From Prorocentrum cordatum (taxonomy: Eukaryota; Sar; Dinophyceae; Prorocentrales; Prorocentraceae): a stretch of 50,476 nt of DNA. Below are positions 28,710-39,086 of the stretch, in pieces. Location: NCBI GenBank assembly GCA_963575745.1, contig CAUYUJ010018653.1:55001-105476 (forward strand), given 5' to 3'. The translations under genes were made by a program, and so were the position numbers. The notes below the pieces were generated by a model. That model saw nothing but the letters and a program-made list of their open reading frames with translations, did not search any database and had not been told where the DNA came from. Each line of letters starts with the position of its first letter. The first letter of the stretch is position 1.

Positions 28710-29080
28710 GTCGGGCCTGCCCCCCTACAGGGGGGTCTTGGGCGAAGGATTGGAGATAGAGATAGTCAACACGTATACAAAACATCGTCCCAGTACTATG
28801 TTTTTAGAGGCCTCCTAGATGGGGTCGGAGTAGATGGGGTCGGAGGATCGCGCCGCATCGTTGATACATCGGCGATACATCGTCGATGCATCGGCGATGC
28901 ACCGGCGATGCATCGTCGACGTTGTCGACGCATCGGCGACGTCGACGTGACGCAAATCGGGCTGCACATTCAGCCGCATCGGCGATGCATCGCCGATGCG
29001 GCGCGATCCACCGACCCCATCTACTCGGACCCCATCTGGGAGGCCTAGACATTTGCCCCCTGTGGAGGAACAGGCCCGAC
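28710..29080. mobile_element. GTCGGGC TIR element, copy 2, split by a foldback element
   Basis: The left end GTCGGGCCTGCCCCCCTACA is at 28710 and the right end CCCTGTGGAGG...GGCCCGAC finishes at 29080. The 28805-29049 GATGCATCG element sits between. Without it the element would be about 125-130 bp, close to its relatives. Confidence 0.78.
28805..29049. mobile_element. GATGCATCG foldback element, copy 3, complete
   Basis: The left terminus AGGCCTCCTAGATGGGGTCG, twin GATGGGGTCGG boxes and GGATCGCGCCGCATCG are mirrored at the right by CGATGCGGCGCGATCCACCG, the boxes and CCCATCTGGGAGGCCT. The inverted repeats reach about 55 bp. The core has about six CATCG/GATGC units. About 240 bp, no coding. 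It interrupts GTCGGGC copy 2. Confidence 0.85.
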
Positions 29081-29249
29081 TTCCTTCTGGGCGGCCGACG
29101 GGGCCAGCACTCACACGGGCGCCTCCCGGGGCGCCCTCGTCGCCCCGGCCGTGCTCCCGGCGGGGCCCGCCCCTGGCCAGAGCGGGGACCCCCCCGGCGC
29201 TGGGTCTGGGGGGGGGAGCGCCTGGGCTCGGCCGCGGTCAGGGGGGGAG

Positions 29250-29403
29250 GGGCCCTGGGACACACAAATACATGCACACAAAACATTCCCCCATATTGTC
29301 CGGTATTTTCTGGATTTCTGTCTTTCCCCCCACTTCCCATATGTTCTCCTCTTTTCTGGGGAATCGACGATTAATTGTGTCGGTGTGTTTTTTTCCCCTC
29401 CTG
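29250..29403. repeat. GGGCCCTGGGACACACAAATA repeat family, copy 1
   Basis: GGCCCTGGGACACACAAATA, the CATATT and TTTTCTGG phrases, CTTTCCCCCCACTTCCCATA, GAATCGACGATTAATTGTGT and TTTCCCCTCCTGA recur at 29967-30125 and 31652-31807. Confidence 0.8.
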
Positions 29404-29411
29404 AAATCTGT

Positions 29412-29677
29412 TGGAGGTCCTCGCGGACCGCTTGAATCCGCGGTCTGGATGGAGAACACGTCTGCGTACAGGGCAGTATTTAATACATCGGATGTTAAAA
29501 AACATAAGATTCTCAATCCACGATTCATCGATGCATCAATGTATGCATGAACTCGTCTATGTTTGTAATACTACTTCCCTGCATTTGTTATACATAATCC
29601 GCACGCGGAGCATGTATAAAAACGGCACTGTAGTCACAATCTGGAGGTCCGCGCGGACCGCTTGAATCCGCGCTGGA
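29412..29677. repeat. pair of 36-bp repeats around an AT-rich spacer
   Basis: GGAGGTCCTCGCGGACCGCT...GAATCCGCG at 29413-29447 recurs at 29643-29677. The 195-bp spacer is unusually AT-rich for the window and has no gene. Confidence 0.65.
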
Positions 29678-29684
29678 AACCCCT

Positions 29685-29790
29685 CCTCCCGCGGAGCGTC
29701 ACGCGTTCCCTGGCAGGACGAGCGAAGCCCAAGAAGCCCAGGGCATCCTGGAGGCAAGCAGGGTGCGTCTTGGCGTGGGTTGTCCCACTG
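29685..29790. repeat. AAGCCCAAGAAACCCAGGGC repeat family, copy 1
   Basis: GAAGCCCAAGAAGCCCAGGGC, ATCCTGGAGGCAAGCAGGGT and CTTGGCGTGGG match 34150-34345, 37860-38065, 49305-49495 and the partial copy at 31438-31512. It is followed 180 bp on by a GGGCCCTGGGACAC copy. Confidence 0.7.
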
Positions 29791-29966
29791 CACGCATGTT
29801 GTTTGCTTGCCGGTGCCGACCCCGTCCCCGGGACCAGTCTCTGTTTGCGGGCGGCCTCCACGCCTGCGAGAAACAGTTCGCCCCCCGGAATCGCGAGCAA
29901 GCCGCCCGTCGCGATCCCTCGGCGTCGCCGGGGGGGTCGGCCCAGGGCCTGCCGGCCAAGCTGAAG

Positions 29967-30125
29967 GGGCCCTGGGACACAGAAATAAATACATAAATAA
30001 AAGGATACCCCCCCATAGTTTCCCATATTTTCTGGGTCCTTGTCTTCCCCCCCACTTCCCATATTTTCCCATATTTTCATGGGAGTCGACGATTGATTGT
30101 GTCTGTGTGTTTTTTGTCCCCTCCT
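29967..30125. repeat. GGGCCCTGGGACACACAAATA repeat family, copy 2
   Basis: Same phrases as 29250-29403, with a longer TTCCCATATTTTCCC run. Confidence 0.8.
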
Positions 30126-30298
30126 GACAAGCGAGGGGGGCTGCGCGGCGGAGGGCCTGGCGACCAGCCTGCCGGGTGACACATCTGTTTGAAACAGGTC
30201 GGGGTCTAGGCATGGACGGCGACGGGGGGGGGCGCGAGGCCGCTCGCGCGCAGGCATCCGACCACAGCGCACCACGGGAGTGGATGGCCGAGTCTTCT

Positions 30299-30438
30299 GT
30301 CGGGCGTGTCCTCCTACAGGGGGATTTTGAACGAAAAACAAAAAATAGCTCCAAGATTATCAAGAATGGTCAAAACCCCCCCCAGACTATTTGTTCAAAT
30401 ATTTCTGAACATTCTTCCTGTATAGGGACAGGCCCGAC
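30299..30438. mobile_element. GTCGGGC TIR element, copy 3
   Basis: GTCGGGCGTGTCCTCCTACA at the left and TGTATAGGGACAGGCCCGAC at the right. AT-rich interior with CAGACTATTTG. Confidence 0.8.
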
Positions 30439-30687
30439 TGCAGCCGAGTCGGAGCGGACCTGGCCGGCCCAGACATCGCTGCATGGAATCGGCTCGGTCA
30501 GGTCGCTCGACACGGGCGCTGCCTCCAAGGCGCCCCCGGCGCCCGCGCAGGCTCGCGGCGCCGCTCCCCCCCCCCAGGAGAGCTCGCGGCGCACTATGGG
30601 CGGCGAGCCCGCGGGCGGCGGGGCTGCAGAGGGGGTGGGCGGGGCCAGGAGCGCATGGGCCCCAACCTTCCGAGGTACAGTATCTGC

Positions 30688-30838
30688 TTCCTCCTCCTCC
30701 TCCCCCTCCTCCTCCTCGTCCTCCTCCTCCTCCTCCTCCTCCTCCTCCTCCTCCTCCGCCTCCTCCTCCTCCTCCTCCTCCTCCTCCTCCTCCCCCTCCC
30801 CCTCCTCCTCCTCCTCCTCCTCCTCCTCCGCCTCCTCC
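30688..30838. repeat. CCT polypyrimidine tract
   Basis: CCT units with CGT, CGC and CCC variants. Confidence 0.94.
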
Positions 30839-31437
30839 GACTGGCTGACCCCCGTCCGCTTGACCTAAGGAACGACAAATAAGGAGCGAAGCCCCTGTCT
30901 TTCCCAGTGAGTCTAGGGAGTCCGAAGGGATACCAAGGGGGGCCTCGCCGCAAAGAAGGCAGCAGAACTCATGCGAGCCAAAGGAACGACCGAGCCCCTT
31001 TGGAAAAAAAGGCGTTCCTTACTCCAGCCGGACCCGCCAGGGCGCCTGCCTGGGCAGCCCGGGCGGTACCCACCAGAGCGCCTCCCCGAGGCGCCCGCAG
31101 CTTCCAGGGCGCTTGCGCCGAGGTGCCCGAAGGCACGCGGGCCGCCCGAAGCCACCTGCCAGGGCGCGAAGCCCGAAGGCACGCAAGACGAAGCCGGGCC
31201 GAGTACAGCTTCGGGAGAGGACAAACTCGAGAATCTCTTCTGAGATCCGGCGGTTCAGGGGGATGTCTCGGGCGCCGCGGCCTTCCCAAAGCGTTCCAGA
31301 ACGCTCTGAGAGCGTTCCAGAACGCCTGGAACGGATCTACAGTAGGAGCTCGAACACAAGAAACTGTCCGCAAAACACCCATACCTGTGACCGCAGAATG
31401 TCCATTCCTGTTCGGAAAAGGGACGCCGCGGCGTCCA
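30839..31437. other. no gene recognised; short GAACG repeats
   Basis: TTGACCTAAGGAACGACAAA near 30861 resembles 38552-38575, so a short dispersed repeat is present. GCGTTCCAGAACGC palindromic phrases occur near 31289-31335. Confidence 0.4.
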
Positions 31438-31512
31438 CAGCACAGCCATCGAATCCCCAGAGACCCAGGGCACCCGGGAGGCAAGCAGGGCGTTTCTTGG
31501 CATGGGCTTCCA
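31438..31512. repeat. AAGCCCAAGAAACCCAGGGC repeat family, partial copy 2
   Basis: GAGACCCAGGGCACCCGGGA, GGCAAGCAGGGCGTTTCTTG and GCATGGGCTTCC. It precedes a GGGCCCTGGGACAC copy by 140 bp, as at 29.7 kb. Confidence 0.65.
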
Positions 31513-31651
31513 GGGTATCCTCGTCCTGGCCCCGTACGAAGGTGCGCCCTCATGGATTGGCCAGGGACCCTGTCCTGGGCCGAGGAGTCGACCCGGCCAG
31601 GCTAGGCGAGGTGGCCAGTCGGAACGGACCGCCTCGCGCCTCACAGCTGAA

Positions 31652-31807
31652 GAGGACCAGGGACACACAAATAAATACACACGAATCCCAGGATTCCCCA
31701 CATTTTATCATATTTCCTGGGTCTTCGTCTTCCCCCCCACTTCCCAGATTTCCCAATATGTTCGGAGGAATCGACGGTTCATTGTGTCCGTGTTCTTGTC
31801 CCTCCTG
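31652..31807. repeat. GGGCCCTGGGACACACAAATA repeat family, copy 3
   Basis: ACCAGGGACACACAAATAAA, CTTCCCCCCCACTTCCCAGA, GAATCGACGGTTCATTGTGT and GTCCCTCCTGA. Confidence 0.8.
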
Positions 31808-31929
31808 AACAACAAGTGCACTCGGGGGAGAGCGCGAGGGGCACAGGGGGCGCTTCCAAGAAGGCAGCGGGGCCCCCGTGAGGCCATCCTGGCTCCTGAG
31901 AAGCCCCGCCCTGCAGTCGGACCCTTTGT

Positions 31930-32162
31930 GGGCCCCGGAAACGGCAGGGCCGTTTTTTCACCGTTTCCAAAAAAATGTCCCTTGAAAATGGAAACGGCAA
32001 AAAAACGGCGACCGGAAACGGCAAAAAAACGGCTCCACGATTGGAACCGGAGTCGGAACCGGTCAAAAACGGCGACGGAACCGGTAAAAAACGGCGTCGG
32101 AACCGGCGAAAAAACGGCAAAACGGAACCGGTAAAAAAACGGCCCTGTCGTTTCCAGGGCCC
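31930..32162. mobile_element. GGGCCC-GGAAACG TIR element, copy 1
   Basis: The left end GGGCCCCGGAAACGGCAGGG plus CCGTTTTTTCACCG is mirrored by the right end CGGTAAAAAAACGG plus CCCTGTCGTTTCCAGGGCCC, about 34 bp of inverted repeat. The interior consists of GGAACCGG and AAAAACGGC units. Second copy at 50246-50446. Non-coding, about 230 bp. Confidence 0.85.
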
Positions 32163-32406
32163 ACTAAGGTCGGACCTAGACCAGGCAGAGCACCCCTCGA
32201 GAACATGAGGCCCTCCGTCGGCCCAAACCCACAGAACATCCTGGGAGACCCTCCGCGGGATGCACAGGAACACCCGGCAAGCACGAAGACCATCCAGGGG
32301 CGGCCTCCCCGAGCGGTCCTCGATGTAATACTCCGAGGCCCTCCGACCTCTCAGCAGGCCGCCAACTTTGCGCGCGCCGCCGCTCAAAAGCGGCACCCTG
32401 GTTGCT

Positions 32407-32600
32407 GGAGGAGGAGGAGGAGGAGGAGGAGGAGGAGGAGGAGGAGGAGGAGGAGGAGGAGGGGAGGGGGAGGGGGGGAGGAGGGGGGGGGGGGGGGGGA
32501 GGAGGAGGGAGGAGGAAGGAGGAGGGAGGAGGAGGAGGAGGAGGAGGAGGAGGAGGAGGAGGAGGAGGAGGAGGAGGAGAAGGAGGAGCAGGAGGAGCCG
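32407..32600. repeat. GGA polypurine tract
   Basis: GGA units with a G12-G18 rich middle (32473-32500). It is bracketed by two copies of AAGCGGCACCCTGGTTGC at 32388 and 32608, so the tract sits between short direct repeats. Confidence 0.94.
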
Positions 32601-32736
32601 CCACTCGGAAGCGGCACCCTGGTTGCCGAACCCTATGGGGAGGAGCCCTGACCCAGCCCGCGCGGCGCAGCGGCGGGCGCGGCCATCTTGGTTGGCCCCC
32701 TGCGGGTGACTCAGGCACGCCCGGACACAAGGTTAG

Positions 32737-32894
32737 GTCGGGCATGTCCTTCTACAGGCAGATCTTCAACGAAAACAATAAAAAAACAAACAATACACCA
32801 AAATGGTCCAACGCAAGTATGCAACAAATGGTGCCCGGACTATGTTTGGGGGGGCCACTTCTGAACATTCCTCCTCTAGAGGGACGTGCCCGAC
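32737..32894. mobile_element. GTCGGGC TIR element, copy 4
   Basis: GTCGGGCATGTCCTTCTACA on the left and TCTAGAGGGACGTGCCCGAC on the right. The interior includes CGGACTATGTTTG. Confidence 0.8.
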
Positions 32895-33780
32895 TTGACA
32901 CAAGGGCGAGTCTGAGCGATGCCCTGCTGCGGTGCAGGTCGGCGGCTTGTGGCCTCCCGCCACCCTGGAGGGTCTTGAGTCTTGAGACCAGGGCCTACTG
33001 GCGGCGGGGTGCCCCAGGGGCCCACGGCACTCCAGAGCGCGGCTGGCCCGCACACCCACCCCCTCGGCCGCCTCGCAGGCTGGTGAAAAGCTGGCTCATG
33101 ATGATATTGGACGAGGGCAGCCCTTTTATAGGGTTGGTCTATTTAAATGCGTGGGCCACCTGCACGCCCGAAGCTGTGAAACGTGAGCTGATCATGGCGA
33201 TGTTCATGGATACTGGACGTCATATTCGGCCTCACCCACTTACCATCACTGAGCAGTCTGGCAATCAATGAGCAAGGTTGGTGTCCACAACCTTTCTTGA
33301 CAAGACTTTTCTGATAAAGCCTACAGGCGCACTGGTTCGATGGCTAGAACGAGGACTGGGACGAGGGAGAGAAGGGTAACATAGGCTGATCAGGACATGA
33401 GGTAAGCACGAGGGGCAAGGAGACGGCCTGACGAAGGCTTGCGCTGTCGAGCCCTGATGTGTCTGAAAATTTAACAAATTAGAGTGCCGACACCAGTCGT
33501 GCCTATCGGTGTCTGCACTGTTTCCTTGGGTAGAGAAGCCCCTTCGACGCCTCGGTTGGACCCCTGGCAGACCCTGGTCATTTCCCCACGGGCACCGTAG
33601 GGCAAAGAACATGGGGGCACCCCGCATAATTCTCGGACCGGCGCTGGGGCCCCCTCCCTGGCGCGCTCCGCGCGCCAGAGGCGGCGCCAGAAGCGCCGCC
33701 ATGGGGCTCCAGCGCCGATCCGAGAAATCCGCGCGGACCTCCGAATTGTTATGCTTATGTCATTGCTCGCTCCCCGACAC
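32895..33780. other. unique sequence, no gene recognised
   Basis: Lower GC than most of the window between 33080 and 33480. Open frames are short and without motifs. An inverted GGCGCGCTCCGCGCGCC palindrome lies near 33660. Confidence 0.4.
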
Positions 33781-33973
33781 TCGGGAGCGGCCAAGAGGGG
33801 GGTGTCCAAGAGGGGGGGGTGCAAATCATGACCGGCAGCATGTGCGCGGCCCTGCGGAGGGGCCAGTGACGTAATGAAACGAGAAGAGACGCCATGAAAC
33901 CTGGGGAAATATCATGGCCCCCGCCATGATATCCACCCCCCCTAAGCATCACCCCCATCTTTTCCGCCCCCGA
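33781..33973. mobile_element. TCGGGAGCGG repeat family, copy 1
   Basis: It starts TCGGGAGCGGCCAAGAGG and ends CCGCCCCCGA, a 10-bp near-perfect inverted terminus. Shared inside: CAAATCATGACCGGC, GGCATGTGCGCGG-like, ACGTAATGAAA and a hairpin ATATCATGGC...GCCATGATAT. About 193 bp, non-coding. Confidence 0.8.
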
Positions 33974-34149
33974 GACACCAACTTCCCCGGCCCCGTCCGG
34001 GAAACACGCCTCCCTGCACTCTTCCGTCAGCCGTGCCACATGTGCACATAAGCGTGCAGCGCTCTCGGGCCCGTTGTCGAGGCTGGATCCCTCGGGGCTC
34101 CTCGCGTTGGCTTCTGGAGCGTCGCGCGTGGTTTTCGCGAGGAGGCGAC

Positions 34150-34345
34150 AAACCACTCAGTGCAGGCCAGTCCACTAAAGACTTCCAACCAGAAACCCAA
34201 CCCTGAGACCCCAGGACGTCCACTGAGTGTGGCGTGGCGGCGCCACGCCTTCCATGGCAGAACCACACCATCGAAGCCCAAGAAACCCAGGGCACCCTGG
34301 AGGCAAGCAGGTTGCTTATTGGCATGGGCCCCCACGGCATGTTTT
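34150..34345. repeat. AAGCCCAAGAAACCCAGGGC repeat family, copy 3
   Basis: CCAACCCTGAGACCCC, TCGAAGCCCAAGAAACCCAG and GGCACCCTGGAGGCAAGCAG match the other copies. It lies 180 bp downstream of a TCGGGAGCGG copy, as at 37.6 and 49.1 kb. Confidence 0.75.
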
Positions 34346-35250
34346 CCATCTTGTCGGACCTGGGGGGGGTAGAACGCGAACGGCCCCAGGAGCCAGCATG
34401 GCCCCCGAGATCGCCCTGAGGCCCCCCAAGGGCCACCCACGGGCGCCCCAGGAGGCGCCCACGAGGGCCCCCCAAAAAGCCTCCAAGAGGCCCCATTGCG
34501 AGGTCCCCCAGCAGCCTGTGGTCCACGAGCCCGTGGTCCCCACGACGCCTCCGGGAGGCCTCTGCGAATGCCCCTTCCAAGAGCCCGTGGTCCACGATCC
34601 CGGCAGGGCGGCGGAGACCTCAGCTCTGGCGAGGTCCCGGCCACTCTGCGCTGGTCGCCGTCCCCCCCCCTGGACTCCCTCTCCCAGCCCCCGCCTCCTG
34701 CTCCTCCGAATCCCCGTCCTGCTTCCGCCACCTCCTTCGGTGGCGCTCGAGCGGGGACCCCTCGATAAGGAATGATAAAGGTGCCCCATGCTCTATGAAG
34801 GGGACCCAAGCGAGGAGAGCCAGCAGCATTAGGGATAGGGGGTCATGTTCTGCAGATGTATCAGGCCAAGGCGCCCAGATGTATTATCCCTGATGCGAAG
34901 ACGGGGACCTCAGTGAGGCCACGTCTTCATCGCGCTGCTCGGGTCAAGGCTATGTTGCTCCCGTCGTACTTCAGGACCACATTCCGGAAACACTTCCGAG
35001 CATCCCGAAACGTACCGAACCAGTGTATGCCCGACACGCGGGCGGAGTGTCGGAGGAGTATCGCCTCCCAGTGCCCGACACGTGAAAACCCCGTGAATTC
35101 GGTTCGGTCTTGGTGCCCGAGACTCTTCCTGGCGATCAGGGTTAAAAGTAGGCTGGAACATCATGAGGCTAGGGGAGTTCTTGAGTTCTCGACGGCCTGT
35201 AATAATCGTTCCTGGACATGGTACGTAGAATTTCTATCAACATGCCACTA
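34346..35250. other. no gene recognised
   Basis: GC-rich to 34750 (many GGCCCCC runs), then mixed composition. Several overlapping open frames, none with motifs. Confidence 0.35.
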
Positions 35251-35517
35251 CGGGATGTTCGAGACTTGCTCTTACCAAATACACATGTCCGATCCATCCC
35301 TACTTTTTCGGCGGTGGGCAAACCTCCCTTTAGTAAACTTCCCCTTGAGGACCGACGGCCCTGGACCCGCAAAATGATGGCCGCGACGCCCTCTCGCGAA
35401 CCGAAACCGGCCAATTCCTCAATCGACGTGTCAGGGTAGGAGGTCTATCCACCTCCGACCATTACGGAATGTTCGAGACCTGCTCTCGTCAAATACACAT
35501 GTCCGATCCATCCCTAC
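35251..35517. repeat. direct repeat pair of about 60 bp
   Basis: GGATGTTCGAGACTTGCTCT, CAAATACACATGTCCGATCC and ATCCCTAC at 35251-35313 recur with few changes at 35463-35517. Confidence 0.8.
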
Positions 35518-35625
35518 CTGTTGTGTGCCTTCATCTGGTTCCATTGCGCCCTGCTCGGGGGCCACATTCGAACCCTACCCCCCCCCCTCAGAAATCGTGG
35601 GGGGCAGGGGTAAGGTTCGCATGTG

Positions 35626-35820
35626 TCGGGAGCGGCCAAAGAGGGGGGTGTCCGAGAGGGGGGGGTGCAAATCATGACCGGCGGCATGTGCGCAGCCCAG
35701 CGGGGGGGCCAGGGACGTAGTGAAACAAGAAGAGGCGCCATGAAATCTGGGGAAATACCATGGCCCGCGCCATGAAATCCACCCCCCCCTGGGCATCACC
35801 CCCTTCTTTTCCGCCCCCGC
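35626..35820. mobile_element. TCGGGAGCGG repeat family, copy 2
   Basis: Same termini and interior as 33781-33973, including CAAATCATGACCGGCGGCAT and the CATGGC...GCCATG hairpin. Confidence 0.8.
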
Positions 35821-36185
35821 ATGTGGCCCCCCACCTGCTCCCCCATCCTGCTCCTCCTGTGGCCGGCGTGGTCAGCGCAGCAGGCGCGCGCAGCACGGAG
35901 AGGGAAGCCCGGCCCGCCCACCGCCGCCCCAAGGCCCCCCCCCCCGCAGTCGGGGGCTGCTGCCACGGGGGGCCCCTCGGCCCAGGGTGTGCCCCCAGCT
36001 CTCCCCAAGCTCCGCCTTGGCGAGAGGCGGAGGTGTCGGGTGACAACGTTCATTGCTCAATTATTCATCCTATGTCACCTCCAATCGATTGCTCTTTTTT
36101 CACAGTTTTACCTGATTTTGAGTTTTATAGGGCCCAAGACACTTCTCACGGCGTGGGTATGAAATTCGGCGAATGGTGGAGGACG

Positions 36186-36287
36186 TGTGGTGTACCTCCA
36201 ATTGGTGGCGGCAGGCACATGATGCCCACCAGTGCGTGTGGAGTACCTCCAATTGGTGGCGGCAGGCACATCATGCCCACCGGTGGA
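36186..36287. repeat. tandem duplication, 51-bp unit
   Basis: Two units, 36186-36236 and 36237-36287, each containing ACCTCCAATTGGTGGCGGCA and CACATSATGCCCACC. They differ at about four positions. Confidence 0.9.
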
Positions 36288-36679
36288 TTGGCCCCGTGTT
36301 TCCCGCGAGGGGTGCTCTGGAGGGCGCTGGGGGCCCCCCTGGAACTCCTGGGGCACCTTGGGCCATGGGGTACTTCTGGCAGCGCCTGGCACGCTGACGG
36401 CGTCGGATCGGGAGGCCAGATCGAGTGTCGCTCTGTGCCTCGGATCGGGCCGCCTCGGCACGGAGTCGACGTCGAGTCGGGGTCGCCCGCGCCAGCATGC
36501 ACAGCGGCGACGCGCGGGAACACCGCGCCGCACCCCGTCGTCGGACTGTCCGGGCCGACTCGGCCGGAATCGACATCGAGCCGGAGCAGTCTGATGAAAC
36601 TTCGGGGGCGTCGAAAAGGGGGCGCCCAGGGGGGGAACAGGGGAGGCACTGCCAACAGAAGGGTGGAGCCTGAATTCTT

Positions 36680-36744
36680 GGGAATATCATGGCCCCGGCA
36701 ATGCTATTCCCCCCCTATAGTCATCACCCCCGGCCGCCCCCGAG
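36680..36744. mobile_element. TCGGGAGCGG repeat family, right-half fragment
   Basis: GGAATATCATGGCCCC, TAGTCATCACCCCC and CCGCCCCCGAG match the right half of the family. It is joined at once to a foldback-element left end (36749). Confidence 0.65.
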
Positions 36745-36748
36745 AAAT

Positions 36749-36776
36749 TAGAGGCCTCCCAGCAGATGGGGTACGA
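36749..36776. mobile_element. GATGCATCG foldback element, left-end fragment
   Basis: TAGAGGCCTCCCAGCAGATG and GGGTACGA are the first 25 bases or so of the family. The rest is replaced by a GTCGGGC element fragment. Confidence 0.6.
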
Positions 36777-36891
36777 AATATAAGAAATCGTCAATACAGA
36801 TTCCAAGATTGGCAGACATAGTCGAAAAATCGTCCTCTGACTATTTTGGGACTACTTTTGAATCTTCCGCCTGCAGAGGGACAAGCCCGAC
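36777..36891. mobile_element. GTCGGGC TIR element, right-half fragment (copy 5)
   Basis: CGTCCTCTGACTATTTTGGG, CTGCAGAGGGACAAGCCCGAC. The left terminus is absent. Confidence 0.65.
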
Positions 36892-37235
36892 TTACACTCA
36901 AGAGAGACGGGCCCTGCACGGGCCTGCACTGAAGTGGCCCGGGCAGGCCCGGCGGTGCTGGCGCTACCAGCCTGGAACCTATCCCTATCCCTAAGATTGA
37001 CACGCCAAAAGGCGATGACAATCTTAGGGATTCGCCCTCAAAAAATAAGGGAATCCCTAAGATTGGCATCGTGATGAGGAGGTGCCCAGCATAGGGATAG
37101 GGGTATGTTCCAGGTTGGTAATGGCGGACACTCCCCGCAGACCCTCCGACCCAGACGCCTGGCGCCTCGACTCGCTCGACACACGAGCCCCCCACCCCTC
37201 GCACTCTCGTCCCCAGGACCGGTGCGTCACCCCTA

Positions 37236-37383
37236 GTCGGGCGTGTCCCCGTAAAGGGGTTTCTTGGCGACAAATTAAAGCATACCCAAGCAATACCCCC
37301 CCCCCAAAAAAAAAAGCAAAGTCGTCCCCAGACTATTTTCTCACCATGTTTGAATATTCCACCTCTAGAGAGACAGGCCCGAC
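37236..37383. mobile_element. GTCGGGC TIR element, copy 6
   Basis: GTCGGGCGTGTCCCCGTAAA on the left, TCTAGAGAGACAGGCCCGAC on the right. The interior has CCCAGACTATTTTC and a C10A10 run. Confidence 0.8.
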
Positions 37384-37628
37384 TTAACCCTAGTCGTTTC
37401 TCTGGAGGTTCCCGAAGCCCTGCCAGGGCCCCGAGAGAGGCCGAGCACTAGGGGAAACCTCCGTCTCGATTCTTGTCGAACCTCCGCTTCGATGTTGTCT
37501 GGGGACGCCGCTGCACACACTCCTCAGGGCGCCTGGGTGGTGTGCCCGAGCGCTCTGGCCCCAGCGCCTCCCGCTGCGGAGGCGGACAGGGCGGAACTCC
37601 CTGGCCTCGGGGGCGCCACGAGGCCACG

Positions 37629-37821
37629 TCGGGAGCGGCCAAAAGGGGGTGTCCAAGAGGGGGGGGGGCAAATCATGACCGGCGGCATGTGCGCGGCCCA
37701 GCGGGGGGGCCAGGGACGTAATGAAGTAAGAAGAGGCGCCATGTAATCTGGGGAAATATCATGGCCCACGCCACGATATCCACTCCCCCCTAGTCATCAC
37801 CCCCCTCTTTTCCGCCCCCGA
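37629..37821. mobile_element. TCGGGAGCGG repeat family, copy 3
   Basis: TCGGGAGCGGCCAAAAGG to CCGCCCCCGA, 193 bp, with the internal CATGGC hairpin. Confidence 0.82.
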
Positions 37822-37859
37822 CCACGGCAATGACCAGAGTCGGACCGGGACTCATCGGG

Positions 37860-38065
37860 GATCCCTGGGATGTTACAGTAGGGGCCCGACCACAAGAAAC
37901 TTCCCACAAGAAGCCCAACCCTGAGACCCAGGGCCTCCATTGATTTGTGGCATGTGAGCGTCGCGCTTTCCCTGGCAAAACCATCGAAACCCAAGAAACC
38001 CAAAGCATCCTGGAGACAAGCAGGGTGTTTCTTGGCATGGCCTTCCACTGAATGTTGCATCCTCG
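37860..38065. repeat. AAGCCCAAGAAACCCAGGGC repeat family, copy 4
   Basis: CAACCCTGAGACCCAGGGCC, GAAACCCAAGAAACCCAAAG and TGGAGACAAGCAGGGTGTTT. Confidence 0.75.
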
Positions 38066-38084
38066 GGGTACCTTCTCTGTCCCG

Positions 38085-38228
38085 TCGCGGCCCTATCCGC
38101 GTCGAATCCGCGTCGAATCCGTGCCGAATCCGTGCCGGACTCGTCGGATCCGTGTCGACACCGTGTCGACTCCGCGTCGAATCCACGCAAGATCGGCGTC
38201 GCGTCCGCATCGAGCCCGCGTCGGGCAC
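38085..38228. repeat. tandem array of about 11-bp units (GTCGAATCCGC)
   Basis: GTCGAATCCGC, GCCGAATCCGT, GTCGACACCGT and related units repeat about a dozen times. Confidence 0.8.
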
Positions 38229-38959
38229 AAGAGAGAAGACACCAGTTTGGGGGGACAGGCGAGGCCCCCCGAAGATGTAGCGCGAAGGACGCGGCGGCCT
38301 TGGAGGGTGCATCTGGCGCTGCGGCCGTTCCAGGCCCTCTGGAGCGCTCGGAGAGCGTTGTGGCATCCTGGAACAGTTTACCCATCAGTCGGAAGAAATA
38401 GATAGAACCATGAGGTAGGAAGGCGGATTAAGTAGACTGGGTTCGGGCACGCGCAGAGAGTAACAAAAAAACGCAGCAAGAACATATCGATTCTTGAAGT
38501 CGGAAGGGACTTGAAGTAGGTTGGGCTCTGGGAATCCAATACAGTCGGGCGTTGACCTAAGGAACCCTAAATAAGGAACGAGGCCCCTTTTCCATAAGTT
38601 AAACCTCGATGTCCCATCGAAAACATAAGGAAAGCCTGAGGCAAGCTGCGAAACACTTAAGGAACGCGGGGCCCCTCCCCAACGGGAAGGGCTCCTTCTT
38701 CAGGGCCCCGACTGTAATGCCTATTTTCAGCGACCGATGGGTAACCCCCGCCCGAGGGGGACCCCCTGGGGGATTCCGGAACAGGGCGCGGAGAGCGGAG
38801 GGGTCGCCGTTGCCAGGACCACCTCTGGCGGCCTCCGGGCTGGAGCGCTCCGACGGCCCGGCCGCTCCGGCCCGCGGCCGCGGGGGCCCCCCGAGCAGGT
38901 CCCCCGGGAGCAACTCTTCCGATCGGACCCGCACTTCAGGCTCCCGAGGCCCGCTGGCC
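38229..38959. other. no gene recognised
   Basis: Contains TTGACCTAAGGAACCCTAAA near 38552, related to 30861. Otherwise unique-looking. Confidence 0.4.
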
Positions 38960-39086
38960 ATCGCTCGGACGTCCATTCTTCCCTGTGTTTTTTTTTGTTC
39001 GGTTTCGTGCGTGGGTTTTTTGCCAAATGATCAAGGATGCTCCTCGATGGTCCTCGCCGAAGGAAAAATGCACACGTCCGAGCGAT
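38960..39086. mobile_element. TIR element, ATCGCTCGGACGT family, copy 2
   Basis: It starts ATCGCTCGGACGTCCATT and ends CACACGTCCGAGCGAT, a perfect 13-bp inverted terminus. The interior is shared with 15379-15493, including a T7-T9 run and TGCTCCTCGATGGTCCTCGC. 127 bp, non-coding. Confidence 0.8.
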
